Shown piece by piece: positions 7,935-17,170 of a DNA stretch of 62,507 bases. The DNA comes from Promicromonospora umidemergens. Its GTDB lineage: Bacteria; Actinomycetota; Actinomycetes; Actinomycetales; Cellulomonadaceae. The stretch is from NCBI RefSeq assembly GCF_024171995.1, contig NZ_JAMTCT010000029.1:1-62507 (forward strand), in the 5' to 3' direction. How positions within the stretch are numbered: position 1 is the first letter of the stretch; the number at the start of each line of letters is the position of its first letter. Made by a program: the position numbers and the translations under genes. The notes below the pieces were generated by a model. The model was not told the DNA's origin, did no database searches, and was given only the letters and a program-made list of their open reading frames with translations.

Positions 7935-8612
7935 GTGGCATCGAACCTGGCTTGTATCGGACTGGACGTCTGGCGACGTAGCGACTTTCGCGACATGGTG
8001 GCGGCGGCTCGCTCCGAGGCGGAGACCATCGCAAAGGACGGCGAGGTCGGCGTCCACGTCTGGACCGACGTGTCCGGTGCCCGGCTGATCATCACCACCG
8101 AGGGCGACCTGGTCCGAGCGGTCACGCCCACGTTCTACGCGGCGCCCGGCGCCGTCATCTCCGAGCCGCAGGCGGTCGACGGCGGGCTCGTGCTCGCAGA
8201 GCTCGTGAACGACCAGGACGAGGTCATCACCGAGATCGCCTGCCAGCTCGAGGAGCTCGCCCTGCTCGGTTCGGCGCCGCCGCCGGTCAGGGGCCCGGTG
8301 TCCGTCGTCGTGCTGGGCAACTCCACCCAGGTGACCGGGCGGGCCGACGGCGCAGCGCCCGGCCTGGTCTTCGAGCCCACCGGGGCCTACTCCCGGTCGA
8401 CCGACGCCGTCGCGCACCTGACCGGCGTCGTGCTCGCGGTCGAGCGGCGCGCCGTCGGCCGTACCGGCCAGGCCTTCACCGCCGCCCGCGTGCAGACCGA
8501 CGGCTTCCACGTCACCCTCTGCGTCCCGGCGGGCAAGCCGGAGCTGACCACGGGCGACGTCGTCGAGGTGGACGGCTACGTGGTCGTCTCGATCCCGGCG
8601 CTGCGCGCCTGA
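7935..8612 (+). CDS. Conserved hypothetical protein
   Basis: A 225-residue protein without signal peptide or membrane helix. I do not recognise the family. The C-terminal third (about 145-225) reads as alternating strands with turns, from HLTGVVLAVERRAVG to GDVVEVDGYVVVSIPAL, and resembles an OB-like barrel. The N-terminal part is acidic and helical. GTG at 7935 has no ribosome-binding site, but TAGCGT (7921-7926) lies eight bases upstream, consistent with a leaderless transcript. It is followed by a very long palindrome that probably ends transcription from both directions. Confidence 0.6.
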   Translation: MASNLACIGLDVWRRSDFRDMVAAARSEAETIAKDGEVGVHVWTDVSGARLIITTEGDLVRAVTPTFYAAPGAVISEPQAVDGGLVLAELVNDQDEVITEIACQLEELALLGSAPPPVRGPVSVVVLGNSTQVTGRADGAAPGLVFEPTGAYSRSTDAVAHLTGVVLAVERRAVGRTGQAFTAARVQTDGFHVTLCVPAGKPELTTGDVVEVDGYVVVSIPALRA

Positions 8613-8630
8613 GGTTGCCCGTCGAAACCC

Positions 8631-8700
8631 TCCCCTTCGAGGCCTAAGCTTCTTCGCTTTGAGCCGCCTCAAAGCGAAGAAACTTAGGCCTCGAAGGGGA
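8631..8700. repeat. Palindromic element, family A (copy 1), probable bidirectional terminator
   Basis: Arms 8631-8663 and 8668-8700 are 33 nt each and complementary at all but one position, with a CCGC loop. The arms contain CTTCGAGGCCTAAG and CTTCGCTTTGAG. A closely related element is at 59632-59693, so this is a dispersed sequence and not just a local terminator. Confidence 0.85.
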
Positions 8701-8719
8701 TTACCCGGTCGCCGCCGAA

Positions 8720-10015
8720 CTAGCGCAGCGGGCCACCGCGGGCGTCCAGGCGGTCCAGCAGCTTCGGCAGGACGTCGCCGAGACGCAGGCCGTCGTGCTC
8801 GAACTCGTTGGTGACCCACGGCGCGACGTTGCCCACGTGCATGGCCGTCTCCAGCGAGAGCGACGAGTCCACGAACATGTCGTCGAAGTACACAGTGGCC
8901 TCGACCGGGACCTCGTTCTCCGCGAGGCGGTGCAGGTCGTACAGGTCGCGCCAGTCCTGCCGCTCCGCCAGCGCGTCGGCGGCGGCCCGGAACGGGCGCA
9001 GGGCGTTGATCTCGGCGAACATCCAGGGGTAGATCATCTCGCCGGTCAGCAGCAGCGGCCGGGCGCTCTCGGCGAACGCGGGGTCGGCGTCGCGCACGGA
9101 CTGGGCCGCCCACGCCGTCGGGCCGGTGTGGGACTGGGCGTAGATCGACTCGTGCAGCAGCGCGTACAGGGGGTTGGTCGCGAACGACGTCTCCGCTCCG
9201 ACCGTGGCGAGGAGGGTGTCGCTCAGCGGGCCACCGTGCGGGGAGTCGAACGCCTCGTCGAGGATCCAGTGCACCCGCTCGAACCCCGGCTGCATGCCGA
9301 AGTCCATGCCGAGCGTCTGGAACCGGCGGGTGGTCAGGGTGTCGCCGCCCGGCTCGGTCACCTCGCCGGTCGAGAGCCGGTCGGCGATGCGGCCGAGCGT
9401 CTTCACCGCGTGCGGGTAGCGCGCCCTGAACTGCTCGTTCTTGGCGACCACACGCGGCTGGGTGCGCTCGTACACCTCCCGGGCCGACGCCGTCAGGCTG
9501 GGCAGGCCGCCGGTGACGAGGCTCGCGTTCAGGCCCTCCGGCGCGAACGACAGGTAGGTCATCGTGATGAACCCGCCGTACGACTGGCCCAGCGACGTCC
9601 AGCGCCGCCCGTCGAAGAGCGTCTTCCGGACGTGCTCCGCGTCGCGCACGATGTTGTCCGCGCGGAAGTGGCTGAGGTGCTCGGCCTGCTGCGCCGGCGT
9701 GCCGACGGCGTCGAGCGCGGCGGCGCGGACGGCGCTGGACCGCCCGGTGCCGCGCTGGTCCAGCAGCACCACGCGGAAGCGCTTCAGGGCGGTGCCCACC
9801 CAGCCCTCCGGGCCGGTCGGGCGCGGGCCCTTGCCGCCGGGGCCGCCCTGCAGGAACACCAGGAGCGGCAGATCCTCGGTCCGCCGCGCGGGATCCACGA
9901 GCTCGCGGGCGAACACGGAGATGGTGGGCGAGCCGTCGGGCTGGGACCAGTCCAGCGGGACGTCGACGGAATGGTCGGTGACGTGGACACCGGGAAGGGT
10001 GTAGCTGATGGGCAC
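8720..10015 (-). CDS. Proline iminopeptidase-like alpha/beta hydrolase (S33)
   Basis: A 431-residue hydrolase with the family S33 arrangement. The oxyanion region is LVFLQGGPGGKG, followed by VVLLDQRGTGRSS, and the nucleophile elbow is GQSYGG. A cap region follows and a C-terminal His lies near MHVGN. Such enzymes remove N-terminal proline from peptides, but substrates vary. The open frame extends upstream to 10114; I prefer GTG at 10015 because conserved sequence starts just after it and TAGGCT (10023-10028, minus strand) lies seven bases upstream, suggesting a leaderless transcript. It is divergent from the YqeB-like pair. Confidence 0.82.
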   Translation of the reverse strand: MPISYTLPGVHVTDHSVDVPLDWSQPDGSPTISVFARELVDPARRTEDLPLLVFLQGGPGGKGPRPTGPEGWVGTALKRFRVVLLDQRGTGRSSAVRAAALDAVGTPAQQAEHLSHFRADNIVRDAEHVRKTLFDGRRWTSLGQSYGGFITMTYLSFAPEGLNASLVTGGLPSLTASAREVYERTQPRVVAKNEQFRARYPHAVKTLGRIADRLSTGEVTEPGGDTLTTRRFQTLGMDFGMQPGFERVHWILDEAFDSPHGGPLSDTLLATVGAETSFATNPLYALLHESIYAQSHTGPTAWAAQSVRDADPAFAESARPLLLTGEMIYPWMFAEINALRPFRAAADALAERQDWRDLYDLHRLAENEVPVEATVYFDDMFVDSSLSLETAMHVGNVAPWVTNEFEHDGLRLGDVLPKLLDRLDARGGPLR

Positions 10016-10131
10016 GGGGACGAGCCTATGGGGCCGAGTCGGTGTCTGTGCAGCGAGCCGACGCCACGAACCTCGCAGGCTGCTCACAAGGGTTCGGCTC
10101 GCCACTCGTTGCATTACTGGAGTCGCTGCTC

Positions 10132-10138
10132 TAATAAT
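10132..10138 (+). promoter_or_regulatory. -10 element, leaderless promoter of the first YqeB-like gene
   Basis: TAATAAT ends six bases before the ATG at 10145 and no ribosome-binding site is present, so the transcript should begin at or next to the start codon. Confidence 0.55.
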
Positions 10139-10144
10139 TGACCC

Positions 10145-10846
10145 ATGACGACCACCGAGGTGCGCCAGCCACCCGCGCTACCCGTCCTGCTCGGCCTGGG
10201 CGTGCTCGCCCTCGGCGTCGTGCTGGGCTGGTTCGCGCCCGCGCTGGCCCGGGGCCTGGCCGGTCTGATCGAGGCGACGCCGCTGCCCGCACCTGGTCTG
10301 ATCCGGCTGATCGAGACCCTCCCGCTGGAGTGGTCGCTCGGGATCCTCGGCGGGCTCGGCCTCCTGGGCGGAGGTTTCGTCGCCTTCATGACGGTGGGCG
10401 AGGCGCCGCGCCTCACCGTCGCGGACGACCACCTGGAGCACCGGCAGGAGGAGCGCGAGGTGTGGATCGAGCGGTCCGACGTCGGCGCCGCGTTCCAGGA
10501 CGGGAGCGACCTCGTGCTCCTGCGGCCCGACGGCGGTCTGCGTGCCCGGCTCGACGTCGACACCCTGCCGGCCACAAAGGTCCTGGGCGCGCTGGAGCAG
10601 CACCGCTGGCCCTGGCGGGACGCCGACCCGCACGAGCAGCAGTTCGAGCGCTGGGTCGACGGCAGGCCCGGCTTCACGCCCGACGAGCACGCAGTGCTCC
10701 GCCGTCGGCTCGAGGAACGCAAGGATGCCGCCGCCCGTCGCAGGGCGGACGAGGACCTGGCCCCGCTGGGACTGGTGGCGCGGATCCGGGACGACCGGAT
10801 CCAGGTGCGCCGGACCACGTCGGACCGCGACACGACGAGCCGGTAG
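10145..10846 (+). CDS. YqeB-like membrane protein (paralogue 1)
   Basis: A 233-residue protein with two predicted membrane helices in the N-terminal third (about 12-35 and 60-82) and a soluble C-terminal part rich in charged residues. The soluble part has strand-like stretches (LTVADDHLEHRQEEREVWIERSDV) resembling the PH-like domain of YqeB-family proteins, then a basic helical tail. The function of YqeB proteins is unknown. The next gene encodes a paralogue with the same layout, so the pair arose by tandem duplication. Confidence 0.65.
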   Translation: MTTTEVRQPPALPVLLGLGVLALGVVLGWFAPALARGLAGLIEATPLPAPGLIRLIETLPLEWSLGILGGLGLLGGGFVAFMTVGEAPRLTVADDHLEHRQEEREVWIERSDVGAAFQDGSDLVLLRPDGGLRARLDVDTLPATKVLGALEQHRWPWRDADPHEQQFERWVDGRPGFTPDEHAVLRRRLEERKDAAARRRADEDLAPLGLVARIRDDRIQVRRTTSDRDTTSR

Positions 10847-10875
10847 AGCCCGTGGATCGCAGGCGCGGAAGTCTG

Positions 10876-10881
10876 GATAAT
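10876..10881 (+). promoter_or_regulatory. -10 element, leaderless promoter of the second YqeB-like gene
   Basis: GATAAT ends exactly six bases before the ATG at 10888, the same spacing as in the paralogue upstream. No ribosome-binding site is visible. Confidence 0.55.
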
Positions 10882-10887
10882 CCAGCC

Positions 10888-11658
10888 ATGGACACCACCA
10901 CCCTGCGCCGACCACGCACTGCCCCCTTCGTCCTCGTCCTCGTGGGTGCGGTGATCGGGGCGCTGGCCGGCTGGCTCGGGCCGATCGCGGCCCGGATCAC
11001 GGTCGACCAGGCCGCACGAGCCGGTCTGCGGGAAGAGACGGCGGACTCCGTGCTCGGCCCCGTCGTCGAGCTCGCCGCCATCCCCACAGAGCTGGCGGTA
11101 CCGCTGCTCGGCTTCGCGGGGCTGATCGGCGGGGTGTTCCTCGCGGTCTCACGGGCGGCAGAGGCCCCGCGTGTCGAGGTCGCCGACGGCCATGTGGAGC
11201 ACCGGCAGCGGCACGTGCCAGAGGTCCGGGTGGAGCGAGCTGAGGTCACAGCGGTGTTCAGGGACGGGAACGAGCTGGTGCTGCTGACCCGCGGTGCGCT
11301 GCACGCGCGCCTCGACGTCCGTACGTTGCCGCCTGCGCGGGTCCGTGAGGCGCTGACCCACCATGGCTGGCCGCTGTGTGACGCTGACCCGTTCGAGGCG
11401 GACTTCAGGCCGTGGGCCGACGGACAGGCGGGCTTCACCGAGGCCGAGAACGACCTGTTGCGGTACCGGTTCTCGGTGCGGAAGGACTCGGCCGTGTGCC
11501 GGGAGGCCGACGCGGGACTCACCGGTGCGGGTCTCGTGGCTCGGACCCGAAAGCGCCGGCTCGAGGCGCGGCGGGTCGGAGACGTCGCGAGGATCCGGAG
11601 CGGGTCGGGAGACCTGGCGACGTCGGCCGGCGAGGGAGCCCGTGGCACGGACCGTTGA
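10888..11658 (+). CDS. YqeB-like membrane protein (paralogue 2)
   Basis: A 256-residue paralogue of the preceding protein. It shares two N-terminal membrane helices, the strand-rich block EVADGHVEHRQRHVPEVRVE, the LVLLTRGALHARLDVRTLPP block, and the FRPWADGQAGFTEAENDLLR region that aligns with FERWVDGRPGFTPDEHAVLR of paralogue 1. The C-terminal 25 residues are a Gly/Ser/Ala-rich tail. ATG at 10888 is preceded by its own promoter-like element. The 3' end overlaps the following TetR gene by 17 nt, suggesting co-transcription and translational coupling. Confidence 0.7.
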   Translation: MDTTTLRRPRTAPFVLVLVGAVIGALAGWLGPIAARITVDQAARAGLREETADSVLGPVVELAAIPTELAVPLLGFAGLIGGVFLAVSRAAEAPRVEVADGHVEHRQRHVPEVRVERAEVTAVFRDGNELVLLTRGALHARLDVRTLPPARVREALTHHGWPLCDADPFEADFRPWADGQAGFTEAENDLLRYRFSVRKDSAVCREADAGLTGAGLVARTRKRRLEARRVGDVARIRSGSGDLATSAGEGARGTDR

Positions 11659-12235
11659 CCCCGTGCGCCACGAGGCGCGCCGGCTCGTCATCATCGACGC
11701 GGCCCTGACCGTCTTCGCCGAACGCGGGTACGACGGCGCCACAACCGCCGAGATCTGCCGGCGGGCGGGCATCGGCTCGGGCACGTTCTTCCACTACTTC
11801 CCGACCAAGCTCGCGCTGCTGCTCGCGATCCTGGCGCTCGGCACCGCAGAGGTACGCGACGCCGCCGCGGTCTACTCGGACCGGACCGACCCGCTCGGTG
11901 TGCTCCTCGACATCGTCAGGCAGGGCGCCGACGACGCGGCAGACCCCCGGATGCCGGGCTTCGTGCGCGCGGTGGGCGGCGTCATGCACCTGCCAGAGGT
12001 CGCCGCCGCCCTCGACGCGGACACCCAGGCGCAGCGCGACCTGCTCCTGCCCTGGGTGGAGAGGGCCCAGCGGGCGGGAGAGACCAGGACCGACCTCACC
12101 CCGGAACAGATCACCTCGTGGCTCTACCTGCTGACCGACGGCTTCCTTGGCCGCACAGCGGTCGAGGAGAGCTTCACGGCGCGGGGCGAGAAGGCGACGC
12201 TCGTCGACACGGCGAGCCGCTTCCTGGCACCGTAA
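11642..12235 (+). CDS. TetR-family transcriptional regulator
   Basis: A 197-residue repressor-type protein. The N-terminal helix-turn-helix (about 10-55) reads IIDAALTVFAERGYDGATTAEICRRAGIGSGTFFHYFPTK in pattern, the canonical TetR fold, and the remaining helical part is the ligand-binding domain, whose ligand is unknown. GTG at 11642 is chosen because the upstream frame is coding for the YqeB-like protein and AGGGAG lies just before it. It overlaps the paralogue 2 gene by 17 nt, so it may regulate the membrane-protein pair. Confidence 0.8.
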   Translation: MARTVDPVRHEARRLVIIDAALTVFAERGYDGATTAEICRRAGIGSGTFFHYFPTKLALLLAILALGTAEVRDAAAVYSDRTDPLGVLLDIVRQGADDAADPRMPGFVRAVGGVMHLPEVAAALDADTQAQRDLLLPWVERAQRAGETRTDLTPEQITSWLYLLTDGFLGRTAVEESFTARGEKATLVDTASRFLAP

Positions 12236-12243
12236 CCGGACCT

Positions 12244-12272
12244 GCCCACCCACCGAGGACTGGTGGGTGGGC
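12244..12272. terminator. Terminator hairpin between tetR and glpK
   Basis: GCCCACCCACC (12244-12254) pairs perfectly with GGTGGGTGGGC (12262-12272) around a 7-nt loop, between two converging genes. Confidence 0.7.
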
Positions 12273-12292
12273 CCTCCGCTGACCCGGCCAGG

Positions 12293-13807
12293 TCAGCCGA
12301 TGTCCGCGTCCACCCAGTCGAACGTCTTCGTCACGGCCTTCTTCCAGCTCCGGTACAGGCGCTCCCGCTCGTCCTGCTCCATCGCGGGCTCCCACCGGCG
12401 GTCCTCCGCCCAGTTCGCGGTGACGTCGGACTCGCCCTTCCAGAAGCCGACGGCGATACCTGCCGCGTACGCGGCGCCGAGCGCCGTGGTCTCCGCGACG
12501 ACCGGCCGGACGACGGGCACCCCGAGCTGGTCGGCCTGGAACTGCATGAGCAGCTCGTTGGCGATCATGCCGCCGTCGACCTTGAGCTCGGTCAGCTCGA
12601 CGCCGGAGTCGGCTCGCATGGCGTCCATGACCTCTCGGGTCTGGTACGCCGTGGCCTCGAGCGCGGCTCGCGCGATGTGGTTCCGGTTGACGTACCGGGT
12701 CAGGCCGACGAGCGCGCCGCGTGCGTCGGGCCGCCAGTACGGTGCGAACAGGCCCGAGAAGGCGGGGACGAAGTAGGCACCGCCGTTGTCCTCGACCTTG
12801 CGGGCGAGCCACTCGACGTCGGGCGCGTCGTGGAACAGGCCCAGGTTGTCGCGGAGCCACTGGACCAGGGACCCCGTGACAGCGATGGAGCCCTCGAGCG
12901 CGTAGATGGGGGCCGCGTCGCCGATCTTGTAGCAGACCGTGGTGAGCAGGCCGTTCTCGGACGGCACCTTCTCCGTGCCCGTGTTGAGCAGCATGAAGTT
13001 ACCGGTGCCGTACGTGTTCTTCGCGGTGCCGACCTCGAAGCACGCCTGACCGAACGTGGCGGCCTGCTGGTCGCCGAGGATGCCCGCGATGGGCACGCCG
13101 GGAACCATGCCCCGGGGGCGGCCCTTGCCGTACACCTCGGAGGAGGAGCGGATCTCCGGGAGCATCGACAGCGGGATGCCCATGTCCGCGGCGATGTCCT
13201 CGCGCCAGGACAGCGTGTCGAGGTCCATCAGCATGGTGCGGGAGGCGTTCGTGACGTCGGTGACGTGCACGCCGCCGTCGACCCCGCCGGTCATGTTCCA
13301 CAGGAGCCAGGCGTCGGTGTTGCCGAACAGCAGGTCGCCCCGCTCGGCCGCCTCGCGCGCACCCTCGACGTTGTCCAGGATCCACTTCACCTTCGGGCCG
13401 GAGAAGTAGGTGGCGAGCGGCAGGCCCACGATCGCCTTGTACTTGTCCGGGCCCTCGGACCCGCCGAGCTCCTCGACGATGGCCTGGGTGCGCGTGTCCT
13501 GCCACACGATCGCGTTGTAGACCGGCTTGCCGGTCGTCTTGTCCCACACGACGGTGGTCTCGCGCTGGTTGGTGATGCCCACGGCCGCGAGGTCGCTGTG
13601 GTTGATGTTCGCCCTGGTCAGCGCGAGCCCGACCACCTGGCGGGTGTTGTCCCAGATCTGGTCCGGCTTGTGCTCCACCCACCCGGCCTTCGGGAAGATC
13701 TGGTCGTGCTCGATCTGGCCGCTGGACACGACGGTCCCGGCGTGGTCGAAGATGATCGCCCGAGAGCTCGTCGTGCCCTGGTCGATCGCGAGTACGTAGT
13801 CAGCCAT
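12293..13807 (-). CDS. glpK: Glycerol kinase
   Basis: A 504-residue FGGY kinase making sn-glycerol 3-phosphate from glycerol and ATP in the cytoplasm. The N-terminus ([16 protein letters not shown]) is diagnostic, followed by the glycerol-binding block [28 protein letters not shown] and the C-terminal FGGY signature region [18 protein letters not shown]. The length equals the family norm. AAGGGAG lies ten bases before the ATG. It is the third gene of glpD-glpF-glpK, 45 nt after glpF. Confidence 0.97.
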   Translation of the reverse strand: MADYVLAIDQGTTSSRAIIFDHAGTVVSSGQIEHDQIFPKAGWVEHKPDQIWDNTRQVVGLALTRANINHSDLAAVGITNQRETTVVWDKTTGKPVYNAIVWQDTRTQAIVEELGGSEGPDKYKAIVGLPLATYFSGPKVKWILDNVEGAREAAERGDLLFGNTDAWLLWNMTGGVDGGVHVTDVTNASRTMLMDLDTLSWREDIAADMGIPLSMLPEIRSSSEVYGKGRPRGMVPGVPIAGILGDQQAATFGQACFEVGTAKNTYGTGNFMLLNTGTEKVPSENGLLTTVCYKIGDAAPIYALEGSIAVTGSLVQWLRDNLGLFHDAPDVEWLARKVEDNGGAYFVPAFSGLFAPYWRPDARGALVGLTRYVNRNHIARAALEATAYQTREVMDAMRADSGVELTELKVDGGMIANELLMQFQADQLGVPVVRPVVAETTALGAAYAAGIAVGFWKGESDVTANWAEDRRWEPAMEQDERERLYRSWKKAVTKTFDWVDADIG

Positions 13808-13852
13808 CGCTGTTGACTCCCTTGTCTGTGTCCGTGTCGAAGTCCGTGTGGA

Positions 13853-14584
13853 TCAGAAGACCGCCGCAGCCAGCAGGCCTCCGATCGCACCACCCACCAG
13901 CGGCCCGAGGACCGGCACCCAGGAGTACGCCCAGTCGCTGGAGCCCTTGCCGGGGATGGGCAGGATGAAGTGCGCGATGCGCGGTCCGAAGTCACGCGCC
14001 GGGTTGATGGCGTATCCCGTGGGGCCACCGAGGCTCGCGCCGATGCCGACCACGAGGAGGGCTGCGGCCAGCGGCCCGAGGTCGCCCGGCCAGTTGCCGA
14101 ACGACAGGATCACGAAGACCAGCATGAACGTGGCGATGACCTCGGTGACGAAGTTCCACGTGTACGAGCGGATCTCGGGGCCGGTGGAGAAGACGCCGAG
14201 CTTGACGGCCGGCTCGGCGTCCTCGTCGAAGTGCTTCTTGTGCGCGAGGTAGGCGAGGACGGCGCCCACGAAGGCACCGGCGAGCTGGGCCACCCAGTAC
14301 AAGAGCATGTTGCCGAAGGTGGCCGGGACCCCTTCCGCGAACTCCTCTGCCCCGTTGGTCAGGATGCCGAGCGTCACGGCGGGGTTGATGTGCCCGCCGG
14401 ACCTGAAGGCGACGAACACGCCGGCGAAGACCGCGAGGCCCCAGCCGAAGTTGATGAGCAGCCAGCCGCCGTTGAAGCCCTTGGTCCTGGGCAGGATGGC
14501 GTTGGCCACCACGCCGGCACCACCGAGGATGAGGATCATTGTGCCGAGGAACTCCGGCAACATGATGTCTGTGAATGCGTTCAT
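13853..14584 (-). CDS. glpF: Glycerol uptake facilitator (aquaglyceroporin)
   Basis: A 243-residue channel with six membrane helices allowing passive glycerol entry. The two pore motifs are intact: NPA at 67-69 (GGHINPAVT) and NPAR at 194-197 followed by Asp198 (YAINPARDFGPR). The aspartate after the second NPA-R is the feature separating glycerol channels from water-only aquaporins. ATG at 14584 starts at conserved sequence; an upstream extension in the open frame is not needed. It is co-directional with glpD and glpK. Confidence 0.95.
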   Translation of the reverse strand: MNAFTDIMLPEFLGTMILILGGAGVVANAILPRTKGFNGGWLLINFGWGLAVFAGVFVAFRSGGHINPAVTLGILTNGAEEFAEGVPATFGNMLLYWVAQLAGAFVGAVLAYLAHKKHFDEDAEPAVKLGVFSTGPEIRSYTWNFVTEVIATFMLVFVILSFGNWPGDLGPLAAALLVVGIGASLGGPTGYAINPARDFGPRIAHFILPIPGKGSSDWAYSWVPVLGPLVGGAIGGLLAAAVF

Positions 14585-14689
14585 CGCTGACTCGCTCTCT
14601 GCCGACCACACTGTCGGCGTACGGGGGTGTACCCGGCGGCTCTCTGGGGGGAGCCCGTCGGCAGTTCGGTGCTTACGTCCTTTGCTTCC

Positions 14690-16435
14690 TTAGTTTCGGA
14701 GCGGCTGCATGGCCGCGACGTCCGGGGTGGTCAGGCGCGACCGTTCGGCGGCCTCGTCGTCGGGAGCCTCTTCCGCCTGGCGTTCGGCCTCTATCCGCGC
14801 CTGCCAGGCGCGGACCTCGCGCTCGGTGTCGGACGCGTCCCAGCCGAGCAGCGGGCCGACGACGGAGGCGACCTCCTCGGCCGCCTCGGTGCCTCGGTCC
14901 GCGATCTCGTAGACGAGCCGTGTGCGGTGCGCGAGCACGTCCTCGAGATGGAGGGCGCCCTCGTGGCTCACGGCATAGTGCGCCTCGGCGCGAAGGTAGG
15001 CGGTGGCGTGCTCGAGGGGCCGTGCGAGCGAGGGGTCGGCGTCGCACAGCTCGACGATCTCGGCGAGGTTCGCGCCGTACCGGTGCAGCAGGTGGTCGAG
15101 CAGCGGGGGAGTCCAGCCGAACCGCTTGCCCCACGTGCGCGCCTGACGCTGCACGGCCCGCAGCCCGACGGCGCCCGTGAGCGGGATCTGGTGCGTGATC
15201 GAGGGCAGCGCGGCGGAGCGCTGCCCGATCGCGAAGTCGACGGCGTCCTTGGCCATGATCCGGTAGGTCGTCAGCTTGCCGCCCGCGATCACGGTGAGGC
15301 CAGGCGTCGGCGAGGCGACGGTGTGCTCGCGGCTGACCTTCGCGCTGCTCGTGCCGGCCTTGGTGCCCGGCTGGAGCAGCGGGCGCAGGCCCGCGTAGGT
15401 GCCGATGATGTCTTCCCGGGTCAGGGGGTGTGCCAGCACGGCGTTGGCGTGGTCGAGCACATAGTCGATGTCGGCGCTCGTGGCGACCGGGTGGGTCGGG
15501 TCGAGGTCCCACGGTGTGTCGGTGGTCCCGATGATCCAGTACCTGCTCCACGGGATCACGAACAGCACGGACTTCTCCGTCTGCAGGATCAGTCCGGCAT
15601 GGCCACGGATGCGTTCCCGCGGGACGACGAGGTGGACGCCCTTGCTGGCGAGCACGCGCAGCCCGCCCTCCGAGCCCGCGAGGGCCTCGGTGTCCTCTGT
15701 CCACACGCCGGTCGCGTTGATGACCGAGCGGGCCCGGACGGTGATCTCCTTGCCGGTCTCCAGGTCCACGATCACCGCGCCGTTCACTGCGCCCGTCGCA
15801 CCCTGCGTCAGGCCCACCACCTGGGTACGGCTCGCGGCGTGCGCCCCGTAGCTCGCGGCGGTGCGGATGACCGTGGCCACCAGCCGGGCGTCGTCGACCG
15901 ACGCGTCCCAGTACTGCACGGCGCCGACGGCGGCGTCGTGCGCCAGGTCCGGGAACTTGGCCTCCATCTGCTTCTTGCTCAGGTGCCGGTGGAGCGGCAG
16001 TGGCCGGCGGCCCGGCGTGAGCGTCGCGAGCACGTCGTACATGGCGATGCCGGCGCCCACGTAGGCACGCTCCCAGACCCGGTGCTCCAGCGGGTACAGG
16101 AACGGGACCGGTCGCACCAGGTGCGGTGCGAGGTCCCGGAGCAGGAGGTCGCGTTCGGTGAGGGCCTCGTGGACCAGCTCGAAGTCCAGCATCTGCAGGT
16201 AGCGCAGCCCGCCGTGGACCAGCTTGCTGCTCCGGCTGGAGGTGCCTTGCGCCCAGTCCTGTGCCTCGACGACGGCGGTCGACAACCCGCGGGTCACCGC
16301 GTCCAGCGCTATGCCGGCCCCGGTGATCCCGCCCCCGATCACCAGCACGTCGAGCTCGGCCGATGGACTGACACTGGCTTCGAGCGCGGCCAGTGCTTGC
16401 GTCCGCGCGTCTGCGGTCAGGCGTGTGGATGCCAT
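14690..16435 (-). CDS. glpD: Glycerol-3-phosphate dehydrogenase, FAD-dependent
   Basis: A 581-residue respiratory flavoprotein oxidising sn-glycerol 3-phosphate to dihydroxyacetone phosphate at the membrane. The FAD-binding Rossmann motif VLVIGGGITGAGIALDA is near residue 30, followed by SSRSSKLVHGGLRYL and later IIGTTDTPWD, all family hallmarks. The C-terminal domain covers about 400-550. It is the first gene of the glycerol operon, with a 105-nt gap to glpF. The 183-nt region upstream, shared with the divergent argA, should hold the operon promoter; no operator is obvious. Confidence 0.95.
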   Translation of the reverse strand: MASTRLTADARTQALAALEASVSPSAELDVLVIGGGITGAGIALDAVTRGLSTAVVEAQDWAQGTSSRSSKLVHGGLRYLQMLDFELVHEALTERDLLLRDLAPHLVRPVPFLYPLEHRVWERAYVGAGIAMYDVLATLTPGRRPLPLHRHLSKKQMEAKFPDLAHDAAVGAVQYWDASVDDARLVATVIRTAASYGAHAASRTQVVGLTQGATGAVNGAVIVDLETGKEITVRARSVINATGVWTEDTEALAGSEGGLRVLASKGVHLVVPRERIRGHAGLILQTEKSVLFVIPWSRYWIIGTTDTPWDLDPTHPVATSADIDYVLDHANAVLAHPLTREDIIGTYAGLRPLLQPGTKAGTSSAKVSREHTVASPTPGLTVIAGGKLTTYRIMAKDAVDFAIGQRSAALPSITHQIPLTGAVGLRAVQRQARTWGKRFGWTPPLLDHLLHRYGANLAEIVELCDADPSLARPLEHATAYLRAEAHYAVSHEGALHLEDVLAHRTRLVYEIADRGTEAAEEVASVVGPLLGWDASDTEREVRAWQARIEAERQAEEAPDDEAAERSRLTTPDVAAMQPLRN

Positions 16436-16606
16436 GCGCCCAACTCACCACGCATTCCGTCACTTGGCAAGACCTTTGCCCTGTTAGCCAGGGTGTGTCG
16501 GTAGGTTCTCTTGCTCACATTCCGGTTCGCCGTACGCTTCGTCCGGCGCAACCGCCTGATATGCCCGTCTGGTGCGCCCACCGGGCGCAGCGCGAGGGCT
16601 CGGCCG

Positions 16607-16612
16607 TAGTGT
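16607..16612 (+). promoter_or_regulatory. -10 element, leaderless promoter of argA
   Basis: TAGTGT ends six bases before the GTG at 16619, without a ribosome-binding site. Confidence 0.5.
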
Positions 16613-16618
16613 GTCGCC

Positions 16619-17152
16619 GTGACGACACCCGAGGCGCCGGCCGCGCCCGTGATCCGCCCAGCGCTCCCGGCCGACGTGCGCACTATCCGTGACCTCGTCG
16701 AGCCGCTCAGCCAGGAGCGGATCCTCCGACCGTACGAGATGGTCGGCTATTTCGAGGCGGTCCAGGAGTTCCTGGTGGCCACCGACCGGGCGGCGGCGAC
16801 GGGCGACGCCGTCGTCGGCTGCGGGGCGCTCCATGTGATGTGGGACGACCTCGCCGAGGTGCGCACGCTGGCCGTGCACCGCGACTGGCGCGGCCGCCGG
16901 GTGGGGCACGCTCTCCTCGAGGCGCTGATCGAGCGAGCCGGCGCCCTCGGGCTGCGCCGCGTTTTCTGCCTGACCTTCGAGGTCGACTTCTTCGCCGCCC
17001 ACGGGTTCCGCGAGATCGACGGCACGCCCGTCACCCACGAGGTGTACGCGGAGCTGCTGCGCTCCTACGACGAGGGCGTGGCCGAGTTCCTCGACCTGGC
17101 GCGGGTGAAGCCCAACACCCTTGGCAACTCGCGGATGCTGCTGGAGCTCTGA
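16619..17152 (+). CDS. argA: Amino-acid N-acetyltransferase (actinobacterial ArgA)
   Basis: A 177-residue GNAT acetyltransferase making N-acetylglutamate from glutamate and acetyl-CoA, the entry step of arginine synthesis. The short actinobacterial form lacks the amino-acid-kinase domain of the E. coli enzyme. Diagnostic blocks are VVGCGALHVMWDDLAEVRTLAV, the acetyl-CoA loop RDWRGRRVGHALLEAL, RRVFCLTFEVDFFAAHGF and the C-terminal RVKPNTLGNSRMLLEL. The end is 18 nt from the converging mutY gene. No other arg gene is nearby. Confidence 0.92.
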   Translation: MTTPEAPAAPVIRPALPADVRTIRDLVEPLSQERILRPYEMVGYFEAVQEFLVATDRAAATGDAVVGCGALHVMWDDLAEVRTLAVHRDWRGRRVGHALLEALIERAGALGLRRVFCLTFEVDFFAAHGFREIDGTPVTHEVYAELLRSYDEGVAEFLDLARVKPNTLGNSRMLLEL

Positions 17153-17170
17153 CCCACGCCCACGACCGAG

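Noticed and set aside
10138-10887. A continuous frame that would fuse the first yqeB-like region to the second gene
   Set aside because: The upstream part is out of frame with the real gene at 10145 and is Arg/Pro-rich; only the part from ATG 10888 has the paralogue sequence.
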